The position numbers and the translations under genes were made by a program. The notes under the pieces were generated by a model that did not search any database, was not told the origin of the DNA, and was given only the letters and a program-made list of their open reading frames with translations. 64,000 nucleotides of DNA. Origin: Euryodendron excelsum. Lineage: Eukaryota > Streptophyta > Magnoliopsida > Ericales > Pentaphylacaceae. Where the stretch lies: NCBI GenBank assembly GCA_033060915.1, contig CM065378.1, positions 9,913,001 through 9,977,000 of the forward strand, given 5' to 3'. How positions within the stretch are numbered: the first letter of the stretch is position 1; each line of letters starts with the position of its first letter. Below are positions 24,794-35,504 of the stretch, one piece after another.

Positions 24794-25602
24794 TCTTAAC
24801 TTCTGGTAGGGCACAACTCTTTGCCCCTATAATCATCTCACTTCAATCACACGAGCAGCTATTGAAGATGCTTGAAAATTTTGTGAAGAGCTTTGTCACC
24901 ATATTCTGCTATGTTTCCTTTGTAGAATATATCACTTTGTCACCATATGCTTGAAGAAAGCACCGCACTAGAGCAAAATATGGAAGTGGGGCATTCTTTG
25001 TTAGCAAACAACTTTTTGAACCATCGAGACCCCGCTCTAACAAGGTGGAGTTCGCCTGAAAGTGGGCTTCAGTGGAACAAGTTGATGAAGCTACTGGACC
25101 CAGCTCTAGTGGGGTGGAGTCCACCTGACGGTGGGCTTCACTGGAACTGATTTTGGCTGAAGCAGCTGGACCCCGCTCTAGCACGGTAAAGTCTGCCTAA
25201 CAACGGGCTTCACTGGATGTCTTTAGTACTTTTTACTCAGATGTCGAATTGAAGCGATTCGAAGTTCTCTAGAAAGAAAACTCAAAGATTTACAACTTTT
25301 TCTCCAATGAGTCTTTTCGAATTCGAACCATATCATGGTTAAAAACTAGCTACAAGAGAACGAATCTTCTAGAGACATATTCATTTGAATTTTGCGGGTG
25401 ACCGAACTTCTAAAAATTCATCCGACTGTTATTGATTCTTCCCTTGAGTCTTTATGAAGGCAAATTACTAACATCTAAGATCATTACAATATGATCAATA
25501 CACTCAAGCTTCACATGACATAGAAAGATTTTAGCTCTCAATTTATATGACACAAAATGAGCCAATTTTCCTAACAAACCCAAAACACACATCTTTCCTA
25601 AC
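23960..25602. repeat. Old copia-type LTR-like block, unit A
   Basis: It contains signatures common in plant copia LTRs: ACCTAGAGGGG followed by AATAGGTTT, and TAGTGTGGAAATCCTTGCGG. TGTTCTTGG near 23969 and CCTAACA near 25600 are possible termini, but I see no matching target duplication. Inside are (TA)n at 24551-24572, (GA)n at about 24753-24790 and three degenerate copies of a motif of about 70 bp starting GACCCCGCTCTA (25028, 25097, 25169). It is shared with unit B (58215-59880), so it is older than the duplication. Confidence 0.4.
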
Positions 25603-26018
25603 ATCCGAAACAACCCTCCATTACAGGCTGTCCAAACGTTCTGGTAGTGGCTTTACGACACAGTCATTTTTGCCAGAGCTGGAACTATGCTTCGATCGTG
25701 GAGAGTAACCCCCCCTACTTCGATAAAATTCAATTTAGGCACTATGAATTTTGAGTATTAATGATAAGAAGTTGTATATTAGCCCCTTAAAATTTCAAAA
25801 TTCAAGAAGTCCCCCAAAAAAATTTTAAAAAAAATATATTGACTTATTCTTATCTTAGCCCAGCAATAAAATTACCTTAACCTTTTAAAATATAAGAGAA
25901 TTTTCATCTTAACGCATCAACAAAACTCAAAAATTTCCACTTGGCCTTTCATGACCCCTCAACATAATTTCTAGTTGTATCTCTGATCTCCACCGAGTAT
26001 CAAGTAAAGCCCAGTAAG
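25603..26018. other. Spacer before LSMT relic
   Basis: AT-rich DNA with a short C run (25710). It is about 5 percent different from 59900-60334 by eye. No feature recognised. Confidence 0.5.
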
Positions 26019-26175
26019 GTACCTAAAGGTCTGGGACTGGCTGCTCAGAGAGACATCTGGAAACGAGATCGTTTTGGAGGTCCCAGAAAGTTCTGGATTA
26101 ACCCATATACCATCTCAGCCTCAAAGATTGGGAGTGTTGCACTGTTTCTTTGGAGAGAAGTCAAGGAATGACTCT
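26019..26175 (+). pseudogene. LSMT-like relic, copy between A and B
   Basis: It begins VPKGLGLAAQRD and keeps EIVLE-type residues and the region of PYTISASKIGS, but has lost bases in several places. It stops near the VALFLIREK equivalent, where an internal deletion joins GGGAGTG to TTGCACTG. It is shorter than the relic at 8732 and more damaged. It lies about 250 bp beyond the PHO1-B stop codon, tail-to-tail with PHO1. Confidence 0.7.
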
Positions 26176-26422
26176 TGACTTCAAAAATGAAAATAAAATA
26201 ATAAAATAATAAAATAAATAGCACAATGCTAGCTGCATTTACAATGAGTCAGATGAATGGAAAGATAAAAAACATGAGATTCTTCTGAAGCTTTCAAATT
26301 AATCCAATCTGCATCTTACTTCAACCTCTATTCTTTTCCAAGCTACTTATTCAGTTTCTTTCTTTTCCTTCTATTTTTCACTTTTATTCCATATGTTCCT
26401 TTTACAATGTTGCTGTGAAACT

Positions 26423-29400
26423 TCACTCATCTTTGTTCTCATCTTCGTCGTAGTTGAAAGGCAGAGGCACCGACTTGAATGCCCGGTACTTGCCTACATT
26501 ATTCAGATGTTCATTCTCCAACCTGATCATCATCAAACATAATAATTCCTGTTAGGCTGTGATTATTACAGAGAGTGAGAGAAAGTGAAATCTTGGCAAA
26601 ATATCAGGAAAAATACCTGAAGAAATTCCATATGCCACGCCGAATGATCTCTAGGAAAGCTACAAGTGCAATCGTGGTTTGTCTATGCAAGAATGGAAAT
26701 TGGATATTCAACACTGTCTGCATCCAGGCCAATCTCAGCAAGACATTCAAAACCTGCAATTACATGGAACTTTTGTTAGAAACTATTGGCCTTAATGGTG
26801 AATCATCTGATGATTTTAATTAATTGTTTCTTACCATGGCTGCAAAATAGACACTTTTGTGAGGGACGAGGAGCTTGTCTCTCAACCAACGGTTCTTAGA
26901 ATTTTTTTGGAAGAGCCCCCAGTCCAAGACAATGTCCCAATAGGTGCTGAAGATCGCGGCGTTCATGGAGGCAATCCAGGCTATAATCTTCCAGCCATTC
27001 CCTTTCTTGGATCTCAAAGCTGTCCTCATAGTAACGGCTACTATTGTCAAGAAATATTTGAGTCCGTTGAGTCCTTGCATACCATCTCTCTCTTCGTACA
27101 GGCGCCGGAGGCACTGAAGGAGGCGAAACATGTACGGAATGGTGGCAACAATGAAATAGAAAGTGTTGTAGACATCATATGATTGGCAATTATTTGTTCT
27201 GTGCTTGAAGTCTTCCCAACCATAGTAGCAAATGTAGAATTCCAGACTCCTAAATGCTTGCACCTGAAGCAGCACCATAATCAAACACTCCCAATAATTT
27301 CAAACAAATAGGCAGGAGTAATGGAAACTAGGGGTGTGCATGAGTCTTGTAGGGTCATGATCTTGATGGTTTCAATTTTTTAGATCCCGAACCGAACCGA
27401 TAATTATGTGAGTTGGGTCGGTTGGGTGTATTGAATACACAATTTGATTTACTCTCCTAAAAATTTAAAGAATAAACTCAATTTTGTATCTCAATTTCTC
27501 AAAAAAAAAAAAAAAAATTTCCAAAAACAAATCAATAATATTTAAGTACAATAAGTAATGATTTAAGAGATATTAAATAAATTTTGAAAAATATATAGAT
27601 TGGCTCTGGGGTTGGTTCTCGGGTTGAACTAGTCCTCAAGAATGCCAACCCAGGAACCAAAATGAACATCCGATAGACCTGAAACAAATAAACCATAGAG
27701 CCTGGGTTGGTTTGGTTTTCTGTGTTTTTTGTGCCCCTCATATTGAAGAAAAATTATTTAATGCTCTTGGAGTACTACGTCATTCATACTTCATTTCTCA
27801 CATAGAAGTGCAGAATTCACTCCATATTAGAGGAGCATAGACATGTGGTGCTCCTCTCCCAATTGAAACAAAGCCTGATATAAGCCATCTACTCACCTGG
27901 CTCGTCAGCTGATCCGCCAAGAAAAAATCAGGAAGTGTCACCTGCAGAGGAAAGAAAATCTCAAGATGAGTAAAACTGTTCAAATTCTTGAACCTTTTTC
28001 CCTATCAGGTCACTCCAACCAAGTTTTTACCTTGTAGAGAGGAGCACAAATACAGTGAAACACACATGTAAGAAAAAAGAAACGACTTGATCGGTATATG
28101 ATATTTAAGGGGCAGAACAATATGACAGTGAAGAGCTGCAAAAAAAAAAAAGAGAGAGAATTTTCAGTTTTAAACAGAGTTTTAGAAGTGGGAAAAACAG
28201 AGAGAAGCTGGTTGAGTTAGATAAACAATTACCACTACAAGTCCCAGAGGAAGCAGTTCAGTAAGTGCTTTGTAATCTTGAGTTTTTGGTTCCATTTCCA
28301 TGTCCAGGTTTGCAAGCACAGCAGCTGTTGCTAGCACTGCCACAGCAAAGCCGAGGAGGAGAACTTCTCTGTATCCCAGCTCAGTTCCTTCCTTGAAGCC
28401 AAATATAAATGGATAATTCACTCTGTAACGCCTCCAGAAGAATATATTTCCACCATACAGGAGCATGTGGAGTGCAATGAATCCAAACAAGCTGCAAAGG
28501 TAATTTCAAATGACATGTCAAACACGTAGTGCTAATTATTGACATTTTCTTTAAAAATTAAACCAAGTTGGTTTTCAAGTGGTTAAGCTAAGAAGTACAG
28601 ATATGATAGGACAGGCAGACATGGAAATTTTCGAACAATCAATACACGATATGAAAGGGACATGGATACAAATAAAATATCCCTTATATATATATATATA
28701 TACATGGAGGTAATAACAAATTTTAAGTTTTTATTTTAAAAATCTATTTGGGCAGTTCTAAATTACCTATAAAGAGGAAACATGGTTTCCATGTACTGGT
28801 TCCTGCCTTCATGTTCTAGGAGTTTCCGAGCACGCATAATCAAAATAAGGGCAACTAAGAGAGCCACCGTGCAGCCGAATAGGAATCCTGAAAATTTTCA
28901 AGTCCTCAACAGATCAAAGAGAAGGTAACAAACAGCAAATTTCAGAGATTCAGATTGTAGGTATACAGTCTGCGGGGCCCACGTGGCACCCCATTTGCCC
29001 GTCTAGCAGTTCACGTGGTCCCCCAACCACCCCAAAGTCAACTATGGTCAAACCATGCTTGGAAAACCTGTGCGAAGCCTTGGCCCCGGCGCCAACTACC
29101 GAGCCTCGTTCAAAAAGCTCCTCTGAAGTCAGGCCCCGCGCCTGCACGGCTTCGACCAAAACAAGCGCCTGTGCATGACTGGGCCCACCTAGCACTACCT
29201 AAGGCCCTGCGCCTCACCATCTAATAGGCTTAGGCCCCTAACTATTTAACTTACTCTCGCTCGGGACCCCTCCCCATGGGCAATGGAACGGAGGCTAGAA
29301 CCGAAGGAATCGTTGAGCCGCGCGCTTCATGAGCGCGCGAGGGACCAGTCCTGTCAACTAACTAAGAAAGAGAGATCTACCCTCAGAGACACTTAAATAC

Positions 29401-31969
29401 CATATCTTAAGCATTAAATGCTGACCGGACGCACATTTAATGCAATAGACATGTGGCGAGCCGTGGCTAGACAAGTGCCTGACTCCGTGACAGCGCACAT
29501 CCAATCACCTGCCGCGACCGCTGACAGGGCTTCACCAGGTCATGATGGCAGAGCTCAAGCCTATCCAGTCATGGCGAGCCACGTGTCCGCATAGTGCTAA
29601 TCACCGCCTACTATAAATAGTTTTAACACATTTATGACAACAGACAACAAAACTTCATCACATTTATTACACAAGTCGCCACTGGCTCGTGAATCTCTCT
29701 CTCTCTTGCTGCCCTTAGGTTCTCACCCCTTCATAGCCAGGAGACTCGAGCGAGTCAATCTCAGTGACTGTCAGAACTCCTAGACAGACCCCACATAAGT
29801 CAACCTTACGCCTCACCGTCAAACATAACAAACACAGATGTAAAAGAAAAAAAAATTCCCTCAACAAACCATGCAGTGTTGAACATAACTTTGTAGAAAT
29901 ATTACCTAAGGAGAATGTTACCCTGTGCCTTTCTTTCTTCGCTTTTGGCCTTAAAACGTTCATCCCTTTACTGCGGTTTGAGTTTGAAAAATGCTTGATG
30001 AATGCTGCTTCAACTCTGTCCATAAGCTTGGTAACCTGTAATGGCACAAATTGAATCAAATGTTTGTAATAGAAAAGAAAATTTCTAAGAAATTAAGCTA
30101 TTATATGTTTTTCCATTATATTATTGCTTGAAAAGACTAAACTTGCATCATATTGGAGTCCCATGTCAAGCACATCAATAGAGAAACTCACCTCATCAGA
30201 GCTCCCAAGGTAGGAGTTGTCCACCATCTTCAAGTAAGATTTTGATGCACTTCTTGAAGCTATCTGCAATAATTATGTAAAGAAACAATATAAAAGGAAA
30301 TAAGCTTAATTACTATTTCAATATTTGCCTTAATGAAATGAAATTGTATTGAAGATTACTGAGACAGAAAGATTGAATTTTTGAGAGAGAAAAGTTACCT
30401 TATCATATTTCTTCATGATCTTTGAAAATGCCAACGTATTCAAGAAGCTGTTCATTTATCGACAAAAACATCAAACACAATTTCTGGTTAAAAAAATCTA
30501 ACCGAAATTTTTTACTAAATACCATGTGTTACCTGTAGCTCTTAAGAAGCCGAAGCTTGTGATAAAACTCAACGAAAGCCCGCTTAAGCTGCCCTTCAAC
30601 TTTCCTCAGATTTTCCCTGCTGAACTTCAACTCTTTCTGATTAGGATCGTTAAGAAAGCCTTTGATGGTCGAACGAGGAGTCTCGAGAGTGTTGTTTATT
30701 TTAACATGGTTGAGTATTTCTAATATCGCGGGTCTAATGGCTATGATGTTATTCATCGGGCGCTTCTGTTCTTTAACATTTTGGTTGACAGTTTTGCTCT
30801 CCGTGACATCTTGTTCGTCACTAGATTCATCTGACTGCCCCTGGCTGCTTGACCCTTCTTCATGTATTACATCCATGACAGCTCTTCCTGCACATTGAGC
30901 ATAAGAGATCAAAACTTTAGCACATTATAGTTTCAGTTTCTATTTTCTCTTTTCGTTTTCTGAACTCGACAAAATTGTGTTTGGCAAACTAGTTCCAACC
31001 GAGAATGTCTTGGCAAACGAAAACAGTTTCTGGAATCTGTCTGCTTTCGTTTTTTGCAATTTCTTGAAACTGTGCTCACCAAATTGGTTCCAGAAAGACA
31101 CTCTTGGTAGACAGGTTCCGCAACTTGTTTCTGAAATTTCTTCGAAAAAAAAAAAAAAAAACCAGCTTTAGAACCAAAAATTATTTTTTGAATTTTTAAA
31201 ATTATTTTCATTAAAACATAAAAACGATGGTATTTTCAATTATCTATTTTTTCTACTTTTGGAAGCACGAAAAATGAGAAGTTTTTAAATTTTCTTTTTA
31301 AGTTTCGATAACACGGAAAAACGAAAAAGAAAGGAACCATAACCAAACAGGTTAGATCCTTAATTCTCAAAACTTTCCATTGAAACACTTACTGCTTGCT
31401 TTAGCCCCCGATGGAGTGGAAGCCGATAATACAGCTGTTGAAGCTGCAACGTCTGAAGCAAGCCGAGTCATCTCCGCGGAGCTATCGGCCAATCTCTGCG
31501 GACTTTCCACTTTTATCCGAAAAGCAATCAAAGCATCCATTTGCTTATTCAACATAACCGCCTCCTTCATCACCTCTTCAACTTTAGTTTTGTAGAACTT
31601 CACAACTTTGTTGAATTCATCGTCGAGCCTTCTGAAGTAAACCAGTTCGTACTCTCCTCCTTCCTCGGCCGCCATGAGAAACATCGTCTCGTTGCCTTCG
31701 CCGCCGTCTCGCTTCACGGAGTTAACCAGAATGACTTGGCTCTCAACGTCCGATTCGCTTGCCTGGGAGTTGACTCTTTGTGTTAGGCCGCTGAAGGCTC
31801 TGTAAAGTGTTAGCCTTCGCTTCAGGCCGGTCGGCACGGCCGGTGGCGGCCTGTTTCTGTTTCTGAATCGTTGGATTTCTTTCAGAAGGGTCTTTAGAAA
31901 ATCGTAGTCCATGTATGCTTGTTGCCATTCCGGCACCATTTGGGACACGAATTCCTTGCCGAACTTCAT
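26423..31969 (-). CDS. PHO1-like phosphate exporter, copy B (complete, 12 exons)
   Basis: Exons are 31393-31969, 30533-30887, 30399-30447, 30192-30263, 29906-30035, 28767-28887, 28233-28491, 28031-28135, 27897-27941, 26835-27263, 26617-26753 and 26423-26522. They total 2379 nt (792 residues and stop) with GT/AG borders and matching phases; PHO1 proteins usually have about 750-810. The SPX domain spans about residues 1-335 ([50 protein letters not shown]). Hydrophobic segments start in exon 6 ([12 protein letters not shown]) and continue through exons 7 and 8. The EXS domain spans about 572-760 ([63 protein letters not shown]). The protein ends YDEDENKDE. The family exports phosphate. Intron 5 carries a solo LTR; it sits clear of the splice sites, so splicing may survive. 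Confidence 0.95.
27330..27738. repeat. hAT-like MITE in PHO1-B intron 9
   Basis: The left terminus is AGGGGTGTGCA and the right is its degenerate mirror, GTGCCCCT. GAACCGAACCG and GGTTGGTTTGG repeats lie inside, as in many plant hAT MITEs. It is present at the same place in copies A and C. Confidence 0.45.
28956..29834 (+). mobile_element. Solo LTR in PHO1-B intron 5
   Basis: 879 bp, beginning TGTAGGTATACAG and ending AACAAACA, with target duplication CAGAT (28951-28955 and 29835-29839). PHO1-A has the empty site at about 1401-1410. It is much richer in GC than its surroundings. TATAAATAG near 29614 supports plus orientation, antisense to PHO1. It has no internal domain. Confidence 0.92.
30925..31350. 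repeat. MITE in PHO1-B intron 1
   Basis: Homologous to 2493-2910. The left end TTATAGTTTCAG mirrors AACCATAACC at the right. Several small indels distinguish it from copy A. Confidence 0.5.
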
Positions 31970-32140
31970 GTTTTGGCCAGCTTTGAGGTTTCACGGGACA
32001 CTACAACTGGTGAGGAAATGCTTAATGAGTCAGAACTTTGAAGAGGCCTTCTTGATAGGTTTTCTAAGATGATAATGAAGAGTGGCAGATAAGAACTCAA
32101 ATGGCAATGAACCAGGAGGAGGGGAGGTTCTCTTAAATAG

Positions 32141-32148
32141 TTATATGG
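32141..32148 (-). promoter_or_regulatory. Candidate TATA box of PHO1-B
   Basis: The minus strand reads CCATATAACTA about 172 bases upstream of the ATG, beside a GA-rich tract. It is the same arrangement as copy A, with one base changed after the TATA core. Confidence 0.45.
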
Positions 32149-32331
32149 AGAGAGAGAGAGAGACCTCTTCAGTTTTCAGCCACTATTCATTGATTGAATG
32201 TCCAAAGAGTGTGATCACCGCGTGATATGCTCAAATTAACACGAGGGGCCAAATCTTGGAAAAATATATTCGGACCAAGATGTATCAATTGTCATCACAA
32301 GGAAACAAAAAAAAAAATTGAGCCCAACCTT

Positions 32332-32610
32332 GAGTATTTGTATTTTCTCCATTTTATGAATTCGAATGGAGATCTCCATTCTATAATCAATGATCTAAAT
32401 GTAATCTTATCACATATCTTACTAAAATTATGTCATTTTGTATTAAAATTTATTTCCTTATATATAACTATAAAATTATTTATTTTTAAATAAATTTTAA
32501 GTAAACTCATCTGAACCCTTTATTTTTATGTTAGATGACGTGTCAACACCTTAATCAATGGAATGGATATCTCCATTTCAATTCATGGAATGAAAAGAAT
32601 CCAAATCCCA
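32332..32610 (-). mobile_element. Palindrome-ended MITE in the PHO1-B promoter
   Basis: This is present in unit B and absent at the same point of unit A (about 3889). It starts about 360 bp upstream of the PHO1-B ATG. Terminal inverted repeats of about 40 bp contain GAATGGAGATCTCCATTC (32364-32381), a perfect 18-bp palindrome, and GGAATGGATATCTCCATT at the other end. The core is the reverse complement of 8134-8404. Confidence 0.8.
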
Positions 32611-32679
32611 AACTTGCGATACTACTAGTTCAAGTTACTTTAAATCACGCGGTTAATTAACGAAATATTCTCTAAATGG

Positions 32680-33215
32680 AAAATGTTATTTTTCTAAAAA
32701 ATTTGTATAGAAAATTTTATCAAATTAATGTAACAATGGTATTTATTTAAAGTAAAAGTCATCGTAATGGGTGTCATGTTTTTAAGTGAATAACTCTCGT
32801 TTAACTATATTATTTTGATGATAAATTTTGTATAAATTTTTTTGTTTATATAGCATTACTCCTAAATTATCTTATGACTAATATAAACAAGAGTAATGCT
32901 ATATAAATAGAAAATTCACACAATTTTTATACAAAATGATGTGTCTGAATGAGAGTCTTTTACTTCATTACAAAACTATCATTGCCACATCATTATGATA
33001 AAAGTTTTATACAAATTTTCTTTAAGAACATAAGAAAAATGCTACTCTTTCAAAAAAATTGTATAAAAAATATCACCAGAATAATATAATTGTAATTTTT
33101 TCGTAATTAAGAGTCATCATAATAAATGTTTTATGTTAAAGTGAATAAGTTCTTTTTTAATCATATTATTCTAATAATAAATTTTTTATCTACAAAGCAT
33201 TACTCCTAATTTAAT
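32680..33215. repeat. AT-rich inverted-repeat (MITE) cluster upstream of PHO1-B
   Basis: Homologous to 3955-4500, with the same opposed arms. It has accumulated many single-base differences and small indels. Confidence 0.45.
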
Positions 33216-34316
33216 ACTCATATTATTCTATTTTATTTGCTCGTAATATCTGTCAACCACGAAATTTTTTCTCCAAAGCACAGGGTTTGAAATTTTAATG
33301 GAAATTGAAATGGAAAGACCCTTGGAAAAATACAACAGTGGCAGTTAGACTATGACAAAGTACTCTGCACCCATGGTCATCATTGAGAAAGTGAAACTTT
33401 TGGATTTTTTTCCGTTGTGATTTTTTTACCTGAGACCAATTGTCTTCTTTTTGACGTTAGTGGGCCACCAAATTCTTTGTCTGTGGTGTTTTCTTTGATA
33501 AAGATCTTTCAAGGAAACGTGGGGCACGCAATAGGGGTTGAAAGAATGCTTATTCTTTAGAATTTTCACAAAGGTTGAAACCAGAGCAGACCCAATAACT
33601 AGTTTTTACCACTCTCCCATTCAAGAATCAGTATGATCATCCGAACAAATTAAATTACTCGGTCGTTTGATGATTTGAAAGTAATTAAACAAGATTAACA
33701 AAGGGTGACTTTTGTTACTCGTTTTTGCCTTAAATATATATTTATATATATGAATATGTTTATGTTATTATGTATACAGGGAAACACCACTAAGGTACCA
33801 CGGAAGATTCAATAACAAAAATAAATAAATAAATGAAGAAGAAGAAGAAATAACGTTCTTTCAACCCCAATACGGAAGAATGCCTGTACGGGATGGCTTC
33901 TTCTCATTGCCAAAGTCCATATACCACGGTGATTGAATACTAGCATCACGTCTGAACTTTCGTCTTCTGCTTCGTTATGATTCTTGAATACAATTAATTT
34001 TCATGTCTGTTCAGGAAGATTAATGGCAATGCATTGAGGAGCTTGGTGTGTGCGCCTTTCCTTTTGGGAGGTCAAGGGGTTCTTTTCCCACTATCAAGAA
34101 TGCTCAATTGTTGATTTGAGGCAAGTATGTAAAAAAAATCAGCAGATTTGCTCAGTTGAAAATAATTGAACAAGAATGAAGTATAAGCGTACAGCTTGTG
34201 TAATGGTGACACTACTCAAATTCAAGTTATCTATATTGGATGAAAATTTTTTTAGAGGAACATCAAACAAGTAGACTATTAGTGCCTTGCTGGATTGATG
34301 AATTATGGTTATTTAC
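33216..34316. other. Intergenic, nothing recognised
   Basis: Colinear with 4501-5556. It ends at TTTAC (34312-34316), the left target duplication of the gypsy element. No conserved coding frame. Confidence 0.6.
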
Positions 34317-34872
34317 TGATGATGCAGTGAATTCGTATGTCTTTCCTAACCTCTGGTGCAACTCGTCGAGGCGGTAAATCTCCTTGTCTGGAACACTGGT
34401 GTGGTGCCTGCCACAGACACTCCGATGCCAAAGTCAGGCCAGAGAAAAATGGACAGAATAACAATAATTTGGGTGGCGTAAAAATTGTACCTTCCTGTAG
34501 GTGATGACTATCCTTCTTATAGGAGTGTTAACTTGGATCGTGGGCACCTTCATGGGTTAGCTAATCGTGCCCCCAGTTATGCCTCCCACCTCGTGGGGAT
34601 ATATCGTGCCTTGATTTTAGGCTCCATGGACCATGCCCCCGCTCGTGGGGAAACCGTTGGAATCATGGGATCGTGGGGGCTAATCACCATGCGAGAATCT
34701 CGGAGTATTTTTATGGCAGCGTCCAGTGTATTGTTGAAGCTCTGCCGCTCTACCTGCTAGCAGACTTGTCCCAAGAGGGAGAGGGGGCCCTGGTCTAGAG
34801 ACGTGAGCCGAGCTGGTCTGGTCTGCCCACAAATGGGGCCGACTAGCTGTACTTGTATCATTTGCGTTATCA
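34317..34872 (-). repeat. Gypsy 3' LTR
   Basis: 556 bp, beginning TGATGATGCAG and ending GCGTTATCA. The inner flank on the minus strand, AAGGGAATTGGGGGCAT, is a good polypurine tract. Confidence 0.95.
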
Positions 34873-35152
34873 GATGCCCCCAATTCCCTTGGCAACCCAG
34901 GTCAGCCTATGGGAATTTCAAAGATCAGCCTACGGGAATTTCAAAGGGTCGTTGGGCGCCGTTGAACAGGCGTATTTATAATGCAACATAACCGTCATGA
35001 TTACCACGCTAGGTCAATCGACGAGACCATTGGTCTTTCTGCCACGTGGCCTCGTGCGGTTGGCCCTGTATACCGATTGGACGTTAACCGTATTACCCGT
35101 ATGATTGGAGAGCTATGGGCCGATCCACACCGTTGATTTCGAATAGGGGGGC

Positions 35153-35160
35153 CTATAAAA
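35153..35160 (+). promoter_or_regulatory. Candidate TATA box of the antisense ORF
   Basis: GCCTATAAAACC lies on the plus strand about 345 bases before the antisense ORF start. Another TATA-like TATTTATAATG lies near 34975. GTACGT near 35315 could begin a 5'-UTR intron. This would let the antisense gene be transcribed independently of the LTR. Confidence 0.45.
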
Positions 35161-35504
35161 CCTTGGCAGTTCGCCAAAAGGAGCCCCCTATTCTGCACAT
35201 TTCTTCCCAGTCATTCAATCGAGCTTGTCATCCCTTTTCTTTCACCGTCCTTCTCACCATTGTTGGTTGTTCGGAGAGGTTTCAAAATTCTCCCTCGTCT
35301 TCATACCCATCAAGGTACGTTGAGCTCATGTTTATGTTTTGGCTTTTGCAAAAAGCTATCTAGTACTACGAGTGGAGGGTTAAGGTCTCATATCCCCTAG
35401 GGTTTGTAGGTAATTCTCTCTTCGTTGAGTCGGTATACTGGGGTGTTCTTGAGGCATCCAGAGAGGTTTTTGAGACTCTCCGAGAGATTGAGGACCCTAG
35501 GATC

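Noticed and set aside
26859..27182. 107-codon plus-strand ORF opposite PHO1 exon 10 (also 61172-61495)
   Set aside because: Conserved only because exon 10 is conserved; antisense shadow.
29015..29224. ORFs in the GC-rich insert within PHO1-B
   Set aside because: They lie inside a solo LTR; no known domain.
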